A DNA stretch of 64,000 nucleotides from Flavobacterium amnicola (lineage in GTDB: Bacteria; Bacteroidota; Bacteroidia; Flavobacteriales; Flavobacteriaceae): NCBI RefSeq assembly GCF_004122165.1, contig NZ_SBKO01000001.1, positions 1-64,000 on the forward strand, written 5' to 3'. The notes beneath the pieces were generated by a model, which ran no database searches, was not told where the DNA came from, and worked only from the letters and a program-made list of their open reading frames with translations. Positions 44,028-53,234 of the stretch are shown in pieces. The position numbers and the translations under genes are program-made. The first letter of the stretch is position 1. Every line of letters starts with the position of its first letter.

Positions 44028-44837
44028 ATGCAAAATTCTGTTCTACAAAACAATCGCGGGTTTCTTTTTGGTGATGCAATTTTTGAAACTGTCAAAATCA
44101 TAGACAATAAAGTTCTTTTTTCGGAAGATCATTATTTCCGTTTAATGGCATCGATGCGAATTTTACGAATGGAAATTCCAATGAATTTTACTTTAGAATT
44201 TTTTGAAAGTGAAATTTTAAAGGCAGTGCAATCACAACAACTTGAAACTTCTGCCCGTGCAAGAATAACGGTGTATCGAAAAGATGGAGGCTACTACCTA
44301 CCCGAAACCAATGAAATAGAATACCTTATTTCTGTATCAAAAATTGCAAACCCACTGTACCAAGTTGAAAAGCAAGAGTATGAAGTTGATATTTACAAAG
44401 ATTTTGTAATCCCGAAACAATTACTTTCCACCATAAAGAGTACAAACAAAGCCATAAACATCACAGGAAGCATTTACGCCAATGAAAATGGTTTAGACAA
44501 TTGTATTTTACTTAATACAGATAAAAACGTTGTAGAAGCATTAAATGGAAATATTTTTATGCTAAAAGATGGAGTGTTACATACGCCACCAATTTCTGAA
44601 GGTTGTTTAAACGGAATTATGCGCAAACAAATCATAAGCCTAGCAAAAACGATTCCCGATTTAGAAGTGCAAGAAACACCTATTTCACCTTTTGATATAC
44701 AAAAAGCTGATGAATTGTTTATTACTAATGTGATAAAAGGTATTCAACCCATAACAAAATACCGTAAAAAAGAATTTCAAACAAATATTTCAGAAGTGTT
44801 AACACAAAAATTGAATACTAAAATAAGACTGGGTTAG
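44028..44837 (+). CDS. Class IV aminotransferase, PabC-like
   Basis: 269 residues, a PLP fold type IV protein. Catalytic lysine probably Lys137 in IKSTNKAIN; GFLFGDAIFETVKI, the EALNGNIFML phosphate-site region and EGCLNGIMR are family features. Candidates are 4-amino-4-deoxychorismate lyase (folate) or a branched-chain or D-amino acid aminotransferase; the size and FGDAIFET start fit PabC best. Preceded by an unusual hairpin. Convergent and 4-base overlapping with yqgE. Confidence 0.85.
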   Translation: MQNSVLQNNRGFLFGDAIFETVKIIDNKVLFSEDHYFRLMASMRILRMEIPMNFTLEFFESEILKAVQSQQLETSARARITVYRKDGGYYLPETNEIEYLISVSKIANPLYQVEKQEYEVDIYKDFVIPKQLLSTIKSTNKAINITGSIYANENGLDNCILLNTDKNVVEALNGNIFMLKDGVLHTPPISEGCLNGIMRKQIISLAKTIPDLEVQETPISPFDIQKADELFITNVIKGIQPITKYRKKEFQTNISEVLTQKLNTKIRLG

Positions 44838-45394
44838 TTATAAATCGGATTTTCGGGTGCATTTGACCAAATTAAATAATCGCCACCTTGCTCCATAATT
44901 TTTTCTCTCCAAAAATCGGAAGCTGATTTACCAATTATTTTATTCCGCAATTCATTTTCGGAGATGATCCAGGAATTAGACGCTAATTCATTTTGCAATT
45001 GCTCGGCATCCCAACCTGAATATCCTAAGAAGAAACGGATATTATTTCTGCTTATTTTCCCTTGATTTATCAAATCTTTTGTCGACTCAAAATCACCACC
45101 CCAATAAATACCAGTTGCGATTTCTATACTCCCAGGAATAAGTTGTGGAATATTATGTATGAAGTATAAATTATCCTGCTCTATAGGGCCTCCGTTATAT
45201 ATTTTAAAGGATGCCGAAATTTCCGGAATTAAATCATGTATAGTATAGCCAAGTGGTTTGTTCAAAATAAAACCTACCGATCCTTCATCGTTATGATCAG
45301 CCAACAACACAACTGATCTATTAAAAGACAAATCTCCAGTGATAGAAGGTTCTGCTACCAGCAAATGCCCTCTTTTTGGTTTAGCTGCTATCAT
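44834..45394 (-). CDS. yqgE: YqgE/AlgH family protein
   Basis: 186 residues from MIAAKPKRGHLLVAEPSITG. The UPF0301 marks are present: SFNRSVVLLADHNDEGSVGFILNKPLG, GGPIEQDNLYFIH, RFFLGYSGWDAEQL. Function is poorly understood in the family. The start at 45394 is preferred to 45424, which adds a hydrophobic N-terminus not seen in the family. Confidence 0.92.
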   Translation of the reverse strand: MIAAKPKRGHLLVAEPSITGDLSFNRSVVLLADHNDEGSVGFILNKPLGYTIHDLIPEISASFKIYNGGPIEQDNLYFIHNIPQLIPGSIEIATGIYWGGDFESTKDLINQGKISRNNIRFFLGYSGWDAEQLQNELASNSWIISENELRNKIIGKSASDFWREKIMEQGGDYLIWSNAPENPIYN

Positions 45395-45465
45395 AATTAT
45401 AAGATTTACATTTAAATTTAACAAAATAATTGCATACTCTCCAAATTAAATCGTTAAACTACACA

Positions 45466-45493
45466 AAAAAAGCCACGCAATGCGTGGCTTTTT
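45466..45493 (-). terminator. Terminator of the HU gene
   Basis: AAAAAGCCACGC pairs with GCGTGGCTTTTT around a short AAT loop; T tract on the minus strand. Confidence 0.9.
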
Positions 45494-45510
45494 GAAATTA
45501 TAATAAACTA

Positions 45511-45786
45511 TTATTTGTTTACTGATCCTTCTAAATCTGCACCAGCTTTGAATTTTACTACATTTTTAGCAGCAATTTTAATAGTTTTCCCTGTTTGAGG
45601 GTTTCTTCCATCTCTTGCAGCTCTTTTAGATACTGACCAAGATCCAAATCCTACTAGAGAAACTCTACCACCTTTTTTTAAAGTACCTTCAACATTTCCT
45701 AAGAATGATTCTAAAGCTGCTTTTGCAGCTGCTTTTGTAATTCCTGCATCAGCAGCAATAGCATCGATTAAATCTGATTTGTTCAT
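45511..45786 (-). CDS. hup: HU-family DNA-binding protein
   Basis: 91 residues with the HU pattern: MNKSDLIDAIAADAGITKAA, SLVGFGSWSVSKRAARDGRN and PQTGKTIKIAAKNVVKFKAG. The RNPQTG beta-arm tip with the intercalating proline is intact. A dimeric nucleoid protein that bends DNA. Consensus promoter and terminator on both sides; a single-gene unit. Confidence 0.97.
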   Translation of the reverse strand: MNKSDLIDAIAADAGITKAAAKAALESFLGNVEGTLKKGGRVSLVGFGSWSVSKRAARDGRNPQTGKTIKIAAKNVVKFKAGADLEGSVNK

Positions 45787-45831
45787 AATAATTGTTATTA
45801 ATTGATTGGTTAATATTAATACTTAGTCTTA

Positions 45832-45861
45832 CAAATTTAATAGGATTTCCTTATTACACAA
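45832..45861 (-). promoter_or_regulatory. Promoter of the HU gene
   Basis: Minus strand TTG (45859-45861), 19 bases, TAAATTTG (45832-45839). Leader about 40 bases. Confidence 0.85.
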
Positions 45862-45964
45862 CACCTGAGCGTTATTTTTGCATATTTTGTTAATAACTTC
45901 GATTTTTTGTTGATAAACCATGTTTTTTGTCGATAAAATTGCCATTTTTTGCATTATTAGCAAG

Positions 45965-46915
45965 CTATAAGACAATTGTTTGCTCTGAAAAAGACATCCC
46001 ATTAAGCAATTCCTGCGTCAACATTTTCTTTTTTCCAGGAAATTGAAGCGAAATTACCTTCAAAAACCCACCATTAATGGCAATTTTCATTTCTTTTTTG
46101 GTAGTCAAAACAGTTCCTGAAGCTAAATTATGCACTTCCAACTCTTTTTCGACGTCGTACATTTTCACATTCCATTCTTCTTCTCCATCTTTAAAAGTAC
46201 AATATGCCGTTGGATACGGTGATAATCCTCTTATTAGATTATATATTGTATGGATATCCTGAGAAAAATCAATTTTACAATTCTCTCGATCCAATTTATA
46301 AGCTGTTTTAATGTCGTCTGTATCGTGTTGAATTGTTGTTGTAACTTTTCCGGTAGAAATCAAATCCAACGTTTCAACGACTGCTCCACTACCCAATTCC
46401 ATCAACCTATCATGTAACTCGCCTGCATTCTCCTTTTCTGAAATTGCAATTTCTTTACTTAAAATCATGGCGCCGGTATCAATTTTATCATCTATAAAGA
46501 AAGTAGTCACTCCGGTTTTGGTTTCTCCATTAATAATTGCCCAATTAATAGGAGCCGCTCCACGGTAATTTGGCAATAAAGAAGCATGCAGATTAAAGGT
46601 TCCTAATTCGGGCATTTGCCAAACGACGGCTGGCAACATTCTGAAAGCCACCACCACTTGCAAATTAGCATTTAAAGATTGTAATTCGGAAAGGAATTCT
46701 TCACTTTTTAAATTGGTCGGCTGTAATAATCGCAACCCTTTCTCCAAAGCATATTCTTTCACTGCTGAATATTTGATTTTTTGACCGCGTCCTGCTGGTT
46801 TATCAGCGGCTGTAATGACACCCACAACTTCATGCTTATTATCTTTTAGTATAGCATCTAAAATTCCTACGGCAAATTCGGGCGTACCCATAAAAACAAT
46901 TCGTAATGGCTTCAT
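45965..46915 (-). CDS. fmt: Methionyl-tRNA formyltransferase
   Basis: Formylates initiator Met-tRNA with 10-formyl-tetrahydrofolate. 316 residues, normal length. N-terminal MKPLRIVFMGTPEFAVGIL, catalytic NLHASLLPNYRGAAPINWAI with Asn/His and the IDTGAMI aspartate, and the C-terminal tRNA-binding domain. Its ATG shares one base with the recQ stop, so the two are one operon. Confidence 0.96.
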   Translation of the reverse strand: MKPLRIVFMGTPEFAVGILDAILKDNKHEVVGVITAADKPAGRGQKIKYSAVKEYALEKGLRLLQPTNLKSEEFLSELQSLNANLQVVVAFRMLPAVVWQMPELGTFNLHASLLPNYRGAAPINWAIINGETKTGVTTFFIDDKIDTGAMILSKEIAISEKENAGELHDRLMELGSGAVVETLDLISTGKVTTTIQHDTDDIKTAYKLDRENCKIDFSQDIHTIYNLIRGLSPYPTAYCTFKDGEEEWNVKMYDVEKELEVHNLASGTVLTTKKEMKIAINGGFLKVISLQFPGKKKMLTQELLNGMSFSEQTIVL

Positions 46916-48807
46916 TATATAGGTGTAAATTGATTCTTTGTATTAATTGTTATTAAATTATACTCCAATAGTTGTTTCAGAATAATTAAAAGTTGTTTTT
47001 CCTCCATTCTAATATTTTCAGAAAGCTCTCTGGAAGTTTTTGGCGCTTCATTAACCAATTGCAAAACTTGTTTTCTAATTTCTTCTTGGCTAAATTCTTT
47101 GGGTTTTTGACTTAAACAATAGGAACAAATCCCGCAATCCTTTTCCGATTTCTCCCCAAAGTAGGTCAATAACAATCTGCTTTTGCATTGCAATTCATCG
47201 GAAACAAATGCAACAACTGAAGCTAGCTGATTTTTTTTATTCAAATTTTGTTTTTCGAGGTATTTTGCCACTCTATTAATGGTTCTGTCATCTTCTCGAA
47301 CTTCCAAAAAGGTAATTTTAGACTCGTTTTGTGTCGAAAAAAGTTCCACAACCCCTAATCCTTTTAATTTTTCCAGCAAATTTAAGACATTCGTTTCGGT
47401 TGTACCGGCATTTTTAGCCACAAAAACGGTATTCACATTGGTTTGCATTTCAAAAATACCAGCATAATTTCTCAAGATGGAATTTAAGATAGGTTCATCA
47501 TTCGGATGTAAACTAATATAACGAATAACTTCCCTGGAATCTATAATAAATTGCACTTGTACTTTTTCTGATTGTTCATTGGACAGCGAAATAATACTTT
47601 GTCGGTCCAAAAACTGAAGACCATTAAACGTTTTTAAAACGGGTAATTTGTATTGATGGCAAAAATGAGTCAAACTAAACGGAAATTCTTCTGCAATTCC
47701 TTCACCATAAGCAATTTGAAAATAATTACACAGCTTCACATATACATCCTTTAAAAATGCTACTTCGGGTAACACTTCTAAAAATTGACTTTCCGCCTGT
47801 ATTACATCGGAAGGAGAGGAAAGTAACACGGCAAATGCTTTTTCGCCATTACGCCCTGCCCTGCCCGCTTCCTGGTAATAACTCTCCAAACTTTCTGGTA
47901 AATTTACATGAATAACCGTTTTTACATTGGGTTTATCAATTCCCATTCCGAAAGCATTGGTCGCAATCATAATAGGATTCACTTCTTTCATCCATGACGC
48001 CATATTCGCTTCTTTTTCTTTTACGGATAATCCGCCGTGATAAAAAGTTGCTTTGAACCCTAAAGTATTGAGTTGCGAAGCATAATCGTGACAATTTTTT
48101 CGATTTCGGACATAAATAATACTGGGTCCGGTATTTTTTTGAAGAATTTGTTTGATTTTGTAGAGTTTATCTTCCGCTTTAATAATGTGATAGCCCAAAT
48201 TTTCTCTAGCAAACGATTTTTGAAACAACTTCGGATTTTCTAAACCCAAAAGTGTTACAATATCTTCCTGCACTTGTGGTGTAGCTGAAGCGGTTAAGGC
48301 CACAAAGGGAATTTTAGTAAAGTGAGATTTAAGATTTTTAATTTTTAAATACGATGGCCGGAAATCATGTCCCCATTGCGACACACAATGCGCTTCGTCA
48401 ATCGCAATTAGAGAAATGGGAAGTGCTTTTATTCGTTCCAATACCCAGTCTTGCTCCAAGCGTTCGGGAGACAAATACAAAAACTTATAATTCCCATACT
48501 GACAATTATCAAGCAAATCAATTAAGTCATCAGGCTTAATTCCGCCGGTCAATGCAATAGCTTTAATATTTTTGGATTGCAATTGTGCGACTTGGTCTTT
48601 CATCAAGGCCACTAATGGAGAAATCACCAAACAAATTCCTTCATTTACCATTGCGGGTACTTGAAAGCATAATGATTTACCTCCACCTGTTGGCATTAAT
48701 CCAAAGGTGTCATTTCCATCTAAAACCGATTGTATAATATCTTCCTGAACCGATCGAAAGGATTTGTGATTCCAGTACTGTTCAAGAATTTGTAAGGCTT
48801 TTTGCAA
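46915..48807 (-). CDS. recQ: RecQ-family ATP-dependent DNA helicase
   Basis: 630 residues. 3'-5' helicase for recombination and repair. Walker A in LMPTGGGKSLCFQVP, DEAH box IDEAHCVSQWGHDFRPSY (containing the aromatic-rich loop), motif VI QEAGRAGRNGE, and a C-terminal zinc site (CKSRLLLTYFGEK...CGICSYC). The HRDC domain is not evident. First of recQ-fmt. Confidence 0.93.
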   Translation of the reverse strand: MQKALQILEQYWNHKSFRSVQEDIIQSVLDGNDTFGLMPTGGGKSLCFQVPAMVNEGICLVISPLVALMKDQVAQLQSKNIKAIALTGGIKPDDLIDLLDNCQYGNYKFLYLSPERLEQDWVLERIKALPISLIAIDEAHCVSQWGHDFRPSYLKIKNLKSHFTKIPFVALTASATPQVQEDIVTLLGLENPKLFQKSFARENLGYHIIKAEDKLYKIKQILQKNTGPSIIYVRNRKNCHDYASQLNTLGFKATFYHGGLSVKEKEANMASWMKEVNPIMIATNAFGMGIDKPNVKTVIHVNLPESLESYYQEAGRAGRNGEKAFAVLLSSPSDVIQAESQFLEVLPEVAFLKDVYVKLCNYFQIAYGEGIAEEFPFSLTHFCHQYKLPVLKTFNGLQFLDRQSIISLSNEQSEKVQVQFIIDSREVIRYISLHPNDEPILNSILRNYAGIFEMQTNVNTVFVAKNAGTTETNVLNLLEKLKGLGVVELFSTQNESKITFLEVREDDRTINRVAKYLEKQNLNKKNQLASVVAFVSDELQCKSRLLLTYFGEKSEKDCGICSYCLSQKPKEFSQEEIRKQVLQLVNEAPKTSRELSENIRMEEKQLLIILKQLLEYNLITINTKNQFTPI

Positions 48808-48817
48808 TTGAAAAACG

Positions 48818-48853
48818 TTTAAAGTCTAAAGTTATAAAGTTTAAGGTTTTAAA
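48818..48853. repeat. AAGT-rich intergenic repeat
   Basis: TTTAAAGTCTAAAGTTATAA followed by AGTTTAAGGTTTTAAA: several near copies of a 7-8-base unit (taAAGTnT). Lies in the spacer between recQ and the AAA_28 ATPase gene. Confidence 0.5.
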
Positions 48854-48859
48854 CCAACT

Positions 48860-49396
48860 TTACTTCAAATATTCGAGAATAAAATCGACTCTTTCTTCAA
48901 CCAAACCTATAGGTACTTCTATCAATTCGTAGCCGTATTTTTTATAGGTTAATTTTAAGTGGTCGTAAATAACTTTTGCTTGTTCAAAATTTTCATAACG
49001 CGCTTCATCACTCACGTAAATTTCTTCCCAAGGTGGAAGTACAAATACTTTATGATAGCGAGTATCGTTACAATGTTGATCAAAATAATCGGGGTAATCA
49101 TCGCCTGAAAACTCCATATACGCTAAGATATCGGGAATACCTCTGTCTATAAATACAGGATGATTTTCTTCTTGGTGTGCGTTTTGGTATTGTTTTAGTC
49201 TTCCGTCAAGTAACATTTGACTAAAAAGTAGTGGTTCTGTCAAAAAAAGTTGATCAATCCCACGCTTTTGCGCCTCTAAAGTAACCTCGCGCGAAATTTC
49301 AGGATAACAGGCGTATCCTTTTTCAATCAATGTATCTATAATAGTAGACTTCCCAGTACCGGGACCACCAGTAATAACTATAATTTCTTTTTCCAA
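48860..49396 (-). CDS. AAA_28-type P-loop ATPase
   Basis: 178 residues. Walker A TGGPGTGKST near the N-terminus, then YPEISREVTLEAQKRG and FIDRGIPDILAYM, matching the AAA_28 group (related to NadR-type kinase domains). Substrate and role unknown; it may phosphorylate a small molecule. Single gene upstream of recQ on the same strand. Confidence 0.85.
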   Translation of the reverse strand: MEKEIIVITGGPGTGKSTIIDTLIEKGYACYPEISREVTLEAQKRGIDQLFLTEPLLFSQMLLDGRLKQYQNAHQEENHPVFIDRGIPDILAYMEFSGDDYPDYFDQHCNDTRYHKVFVLPPWEEIYVSDEARYENFEQAKVIYDHLKLTYKKYGYELIEVPIGLVEERVDFILEYLK

Positions 49397-49523
49397 AACA
49401 GGCTATTCAAGGCGCAAATTTAAATAAAGTATTTGGTTTATAAAAATGATTTCTGAATTCCCTTTTTAGGAAATAAAAGTAAAAGCAAAAAACTGTATAT
49501 TTGCGTTTATTTTAATGCAAGAG

Positions 49524-49811
49524 ATGGATAAAAAAACGACTGAATTTTATATTCGATTAAAAGAAGAATTAAATAGTGTAAATAAAGTTTGGCCTTCAAA
49601 ATATTTATATAAATTTATAGTCCCAACAGATACCGAAAAAATCAATGCTGTTGAAAAAGCTTTTGACAGAATGGGCGCTGTAATTGACACACGACAATCT
49701 AAAACCGGCAAATTTACTAGTGTTTCTGTAGACGTAGTAATGCCAAATGCTGACGAAATCATAAAAAAATACCAAGAAGTTTCGACTATAGAAGGTATAA
49801 TCTCATTATAA
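49524..49811 (+). CDS. DUF493 (YbeD-like) protein
   Basis: 95 residues from MDKKTTEFYIRLKEELNS; ferredoxin-like alpha/beta fold (KYLYKFIVPTDTEKINAVEK, KTGKFTSVSVDVVM). Function unknown; E. coli YbeD is of the same family. The ATG at 49515 would add three residues but sits only about 6 bases after the expected transcript start (TATATTTG at 49496-49503), so 49524 is preferred. Immediately followed by the DUF4290 gene with no gap. Confidence 0.85.
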   Translation: MDKKTTEFYIRLKEELNSVNKVWPSKYLYKFIVPTDTEKINAVEKAFDRMGAVIDTRQSKTGKFTSVSVDVVMPNADEIIKKYQEVSTIEGIISL

Positions 49812-50534
49812 ATGGTTACAAAATATACGAAAGAAAATGCCAATGATGTGGTCAGTAATTTAGAATACAATTCTGAAAGAAAACCGCTTATCATTCCTGA
49901 ATATGGGCGCCACATTCACAAACTTGTCGATCAAGCCATTGCTACCGATAATCGCGAAGACCGAAATAAATTGGCGAAATACATTATTTCTGTAATGGGA
50001 ACCATGAACCCGCATTTGCGTGATGTGCCTGATTTTCAGCACAAATTATGGGATCAAATTTTCATTATGTCCGATTTTAAATTGGATGTGGATTCTCCTT
50101 ACCCAATTCCGTCAAAAGAGGTTTTAAAAATGAAACCCGACCCGCTGAATTACCCACAAAACTTTCCAAAGTATCGTTTTTACGGAAACAACATCACTTA
50201 TATGATTGATGTGGCGAATAAATGGGACGAAGGCGAAATGAAAAGTGCTTTGGTAAAAGTAATTGCCAACCACATGAAAAAATGCTACCTAAGCTGGAAC
50301 AAAGACACCGTAACCGATGCTGTTATTTTTGAGCATTTGTACGAACTTTCAGAAGGCAAATTAAACCTAACAGGGTCTACGGAAGAATTATCGAATACCC
50401 ACGATTTAATACGCACCAATAAAAGGGTTTCCAACAAAATGCAAACCAATAATAACAGCGGAAAACCAAAAATTATGACTCAGAAAAACGGACCTAAAAA
50501 ACCGTTTATAAAAAACAATAACAATCCAAAATAA
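49812..50534 (+). CDS. DUF4290 family protein
   Basis: 240 residues. DUF4290 begins at about residue 10 (LEYNSERKPLIIPEYGRHIH) and continues through RNKLAKYIISVMGTMNPHLR. The last 40 residues are low-complexity, rich in N, K and G (MQTNNNSGKPKI). Function unknown; conserved between a DUF493 gene and murA in flavobacteria. Confidence 0.88.
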   Translation: MVTKYTKENANDVVSNLEYNSERKPLIIPEYGRHIHKLVDQAIATDNREDRNKLAKYIISVMGTMNPHLRDVPDFQHKLWDQIFIMSDFKLDVDSPYPIPSKEVLKMKPDPLNYPQNFPKYRFYGNNITYMIDVANKWDEGEMKSALVKVIANHMKKCYLSWNKDTVTDAVIFEHLYELSEGKLNLTGSTEELSNTHDLIRTNKRVSNKMQTNNNSGKPKIMTQKNGPKKPFIKNNNNPK

Positions 50535-50580
50535 TTAAGAGTACAACTCATAATTACTAACTTATAACTCATATTTCAAA

Positions 50581-51891
50581 ATGGGCACTTTTAAAATAGA
50601 AGGCGGAAAGCCATTAAAAGGAAATGTACAACCTCAAGGAGCAAAAAACGAAGCGTTGCAAGTTTTATGTCCTGTTTTATTGACTTCAGAAAAAGTGAGA
50701 GTCACTAATATCCCTGATATTATAGATGTCAACAAACTGATTACACTTTTAGGAAATCTTGGAGTGAAAATTCAAAAAAATGGTCCTGGCGATTATACTT
50801 TCCAAGCCGATGAAGTAAATGTAAACTACTTAAAAACAGAAGCGTTCAAAAAAGAAGGCGGAAGTTTACGTGGTTCGATTATGATTGTTGGCCCTCTTTT
50901 AGCACGTTTTGGTTGTGGGTATATTCCAAAACCAGGAGGTGATAAAATTGGTCGTCGTCGTTTAGACACCCACTTTGAAGGATTTATTAATCTGGGCGCT
51001 AAATTCAGATACGAAAGAGAAGACCATTTTTATGGAGTTGAAATAGATGGAAAATTACAAGGTTCTTATATGCTTCTGGACGAAGCTTCAGTAACTGGAA
51101 CAGCTAATATTGTAATGGCAGCTGTACTAGCGGAAGGTAGAACAACAATTTACAATGCTGCTTGTGAGCCTTACTTACAACAGTTGTGTAAAATGTTGAA
51201 CTCTATGGGAGCCAAAATTACGGGTGTTGGTTCTAACCTATTAACCATTGAGGGAGTTGACAGCCTTGGAGGTTGTGAACACCGCATTTTACCAGATATG
51301 GTAGAAATAGGTTCTTGGATTGGCCTTGCCGCTATGACCAGAAGTGAAATCACTATTAAAAATGTTTCTTGGGAAAATTTAGGAGTTATCCCTAATGTTT
51401 TCAGAAAACTAGGAATCACGCTAGAGAAAAAAGGAGATGACATTTATATTCCTGCTCATACGGATGGTTACCAAATTAAAACGGATATTGATGGATCTAT
51501 ATTAACGGTTTCTGACGCACCTTGGCCAGGATTTACTCCTGATTTATTGAGTATTGTATTGGTAGTAGCCACGCAAGCTAAAGGAGATGTTTTAATTCAT
51601 CAAAAAATGTTTGAAAGCCGATTGTTCTTCGTAGATAAACTAATTGATATGGGAGCCAAAATTATGTTATGCGACCCACACCGTGCTGTTGTTATGGGAC
51701 ATAATTTCCAATCACAATTGAAGGCAACGACAATGAGTTCGCCAGATATTAGAGCGGGTATTTCGCTATTAATTGCAGCTTTAACCGCAAAAGGAACCAG
51801 TACTATCCAAAATATCGAACAAATTGATCGTGGATACGAGCGTATCGACGAGCGTTTAAGAGCTTTAGGAGCAAATATTGTAAGAGCTTAA
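50581..51891 (+). CDS. murA: UDP-N-acetylglucosamine 1-carboxyvinyltransferase with Cys-to-Asp active site
   Basis: First committed step of peptidoglycan synthesis: transfers enolpyruvate from PEP to UDP-GlcNAc. 436 residues with the expected fold (QGAKNEALQ near the start contains the catalytic Lys-Asn; SPDIRAGISLLIAALTA near the end). The active-site loop reads KPGGDKIGRRRLDTHFEGF, where E. coli has PGGCTIGARPVDLH: the Cys115 equivalent is Asp121. In Mycobacterium tuberculosis and Chlamydia the same change keeps activity and prevents fosfomycin alkylation. Follows DUF493-DUF4290. Hairpin terminator downstream. Confidence 0.97.
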   Translation: MGTFKIEGGKPLKGNVQPQGAKNEALQVLCPVLLTSEKVRVTNIPDIIDVNKLITLLGNLGVKIQKNGPGDYTFQADEVNVNYLKTEAFKKEGGSLRGSIMIVGPLLARFGCGYIPKPGGDKIGRRRLDTHFEGFINLGAKFRYEREDHFYGVEIDGKLQGSYMLLDEASVTGTANIVMAAVLAEGRTTIYNAACEPYLQQLCKMLNSMGAKITGVGSNLLTIEGVDSLGGCEHRILPDMVEIGSWIGLAAMTRSEITIKNVSWENLGVIPNVFRKLGITLEKKGDDIYIPAHTDGYQIKTDIDGSILTVSDAPWPGFTPDLLSIVLVVATQAKGDVLIHQKMFESRLFFVDKLIDMGAKIMLCDPHRAVVMGHNFQSQLKATTMSSPDIRAGISLLIAALTAKGTSTIQNIEQIDRGYERIDERLRALGANIVRA

Positions 51892-51915
51892 TTTTATAAA
51901 AACACTATGATAATC

Positions 51916-51960
51916 AATTCCAAATTCCAGTACTATTACTATTGGAGTTTGGAATTTTAT
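51916..51960 (+). terminator. Probable terminator of murA
   Basis: AATTCCAAATTCCA pairs with TGGAGTTTGGAATT (one mismatch, GC-poor), followed by TTATTTT. The T run is interrupted, so efficiency is unsure. Confidence 0.65.
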
Positions 51961-51977
51961 TTTAACATCGATTCTCC

Positions 51978-52748
51978 ATGGAAACCTACATCATTATTAT
52001 TCTCTGTATTGCCTCTTTTTTCGCAGGATTTATAGACGCGATAGCTGGTGGTGGTGGATTAATACAAACTCCTTTTGCCTTAATACTACTTCCTTTAGAG
52101 CCCGTTTCTTCGCTAATGGGTTCGCTTAAAATTCCTGGTTTTACAGGAACGAGTGTGGCTTCCGTTCAGTATTTAAAAAAAGTGGACATGAATTGGAAAC
52201 TGCTATTTATCATGGCCGTTTTTTCTTGTATTGCCGCTTTTGGAGGTTCTTATTTACTGACAATCGTAAGTAATGATTTCATGAAGCCGCTGCTTTTTGG
52301 AATTCTAGTCTTATTAGCGATTTATACATTCGTCAAAAAAGACTTCGGAAAGCACACCCCAAAAGAAATCCCTTTTCAAAAATCGGCAATTCTAGGTATA
52401 ATCATCAGTACACTTGTTGGATTTTACGACGGTTTCATCGGTCCGGGCACCGGAAGTTTCTTAATGGTAGCTTTTATCACTGTTTTAGGTTTCGATTTTT
52501 TACATGCTTCTGCCAATGCCAAATTGGTCAACTTAGCGTCTAATATGGGCTCCCTCACTTTATTTATTGCTAAAGGCAAGATCATTTGGTTAATGGCATT
52601 ACCCATGGCGGTTTGCAATGGATTAGGCGGATGGATTGGTGCCAAATTGGCCATTAAAAAAGGAAATGATTTTATTCGAATCTTTTTCTTGGTAGTTGTA
52701 ATCGGAACATTAATCCGTTTGAGTTACGACATCTTCTTCAAAAATTAG
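51978..52748 (+). CDS. TSUP (TauE/SafE) family permease
   Basis: 256 residues, eight membrane segments, full-length TSUP fold with paired motifs (FAGFIDAIAGGGGLIQTPFA and GFYDGFIGPGTGSFLM). Exports or imports sulfite, sulfonates or organic anions; substrate unknown. Contrast with the half-length paralog at 31026. Last four bases overlap the convergent aroQ. Confidence 0.9.
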   Translation: METYIIIILCIASFFAGFIDAIAGGGGLIQTPFALILLPLEPVSSLMGSLKIPGFTGTSVASVQYLKKVDMNWKLLFIMAVFSCIAAFGGSYLLTIVSNDFMKPLLFGILVLLAIYTFVKKDFGKHTPKEIPFQKSAILGIIISTLVGFYDGFIGPGTGSFLMVAFITVLGFDFLHASANAKLVNLASNMGSLTLFIAKGKIIWLMALPMAVCNGLGGWIGAKLAIKKGNDFIRIFFLVVVIGTLIRLSYDIFFKN

Positions 52749-53158
52749 AGAAAAGACTGAATGGCCAACTCGTAACTTTTCAATCCGAAACCTATAATCA
52801 CACCTTTTGCATTGGGCGAAATATACGATTGATGACGAAATGTTTCTCTGGAAAACGTATTGGAAATATGCACCTCTATTACTGGAGTAGCAATAGCTTT
52901 TACACAATCCCCTATTCCTATTGAAGTATGGGTATAAGCGCCTGCATTTAGAATAATTCCGTCGTATGAAAAACCTACTTCTTGAAGTTTGTCAATAATT
53001 TCACCTTCGATGTTACTTTGAAAATAAGTCAACGAAACCTTTTCGAATTTAGGTTTCAATTCCTCTAAATACGTTTCAAACCCTTTATCACCATATATTT
53101 CAGGTTCTCTTTTTCCGAGTAAATTTAAATTAGGACCGTTAACAATTATAATCTTCAT
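52745..53158 (-). CDS. aroQ: 3-dehydroquinate dehydratase, type II
   Basis: Shikimate pathway step 3. 137 residues from MKIIIVNGPNLNLLGKREPE; catalytic Tyr and Arg in the flexible loop (REPEIYGD), YFQSNIEGEIIDKLQ, ILNAGAYTHTSIGI and VIEVHISN. The start at 53158 is standard; the frame from 53215 runs over the terminator of the upstream gene. Confidence 0.96.
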   Translation of the reverse strand: MKIIIVNGPNLNLLGKREPEIYGDKGFETYLEELKPKFEKVSLTYFQSNIEGEIIDKLQEVGFSYDGIILNAGAYTHTSIGIGDCVKAIATPVIEVHISNTFSRETFRHQSYISPNAKGVIIGFGLKSYELAIQSFL

Positions 53159-53180
53159 ACAAAAGGTTTTGGTAAAAATA

Positions 53181-53212
53181 AAAAAACCATTCCTATAAAG
53201 AAATGGTTTTCT
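53181..53212 (-). terminator. Terminator of the 53235-53777 outer-membrane gene
   Basis: Minus strand AAAACCATT...AATGGTTTT with a T run, ahead of aroQ. Confidence 0.82.
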
Positions 53213-53234
53213 CAAATTAAATTTTTTTTAATTC

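Noticed and set aside
45885..45960. Near-repeats TTTTTTGTTGATAAA / TTTTTTGTCGATAAA upstream of the HU gene as an operator
   Set aside because: They are T-rich, only two copies, and lie outside the HU promoter at the end of fmt. Chance similarity cannot be excluded.
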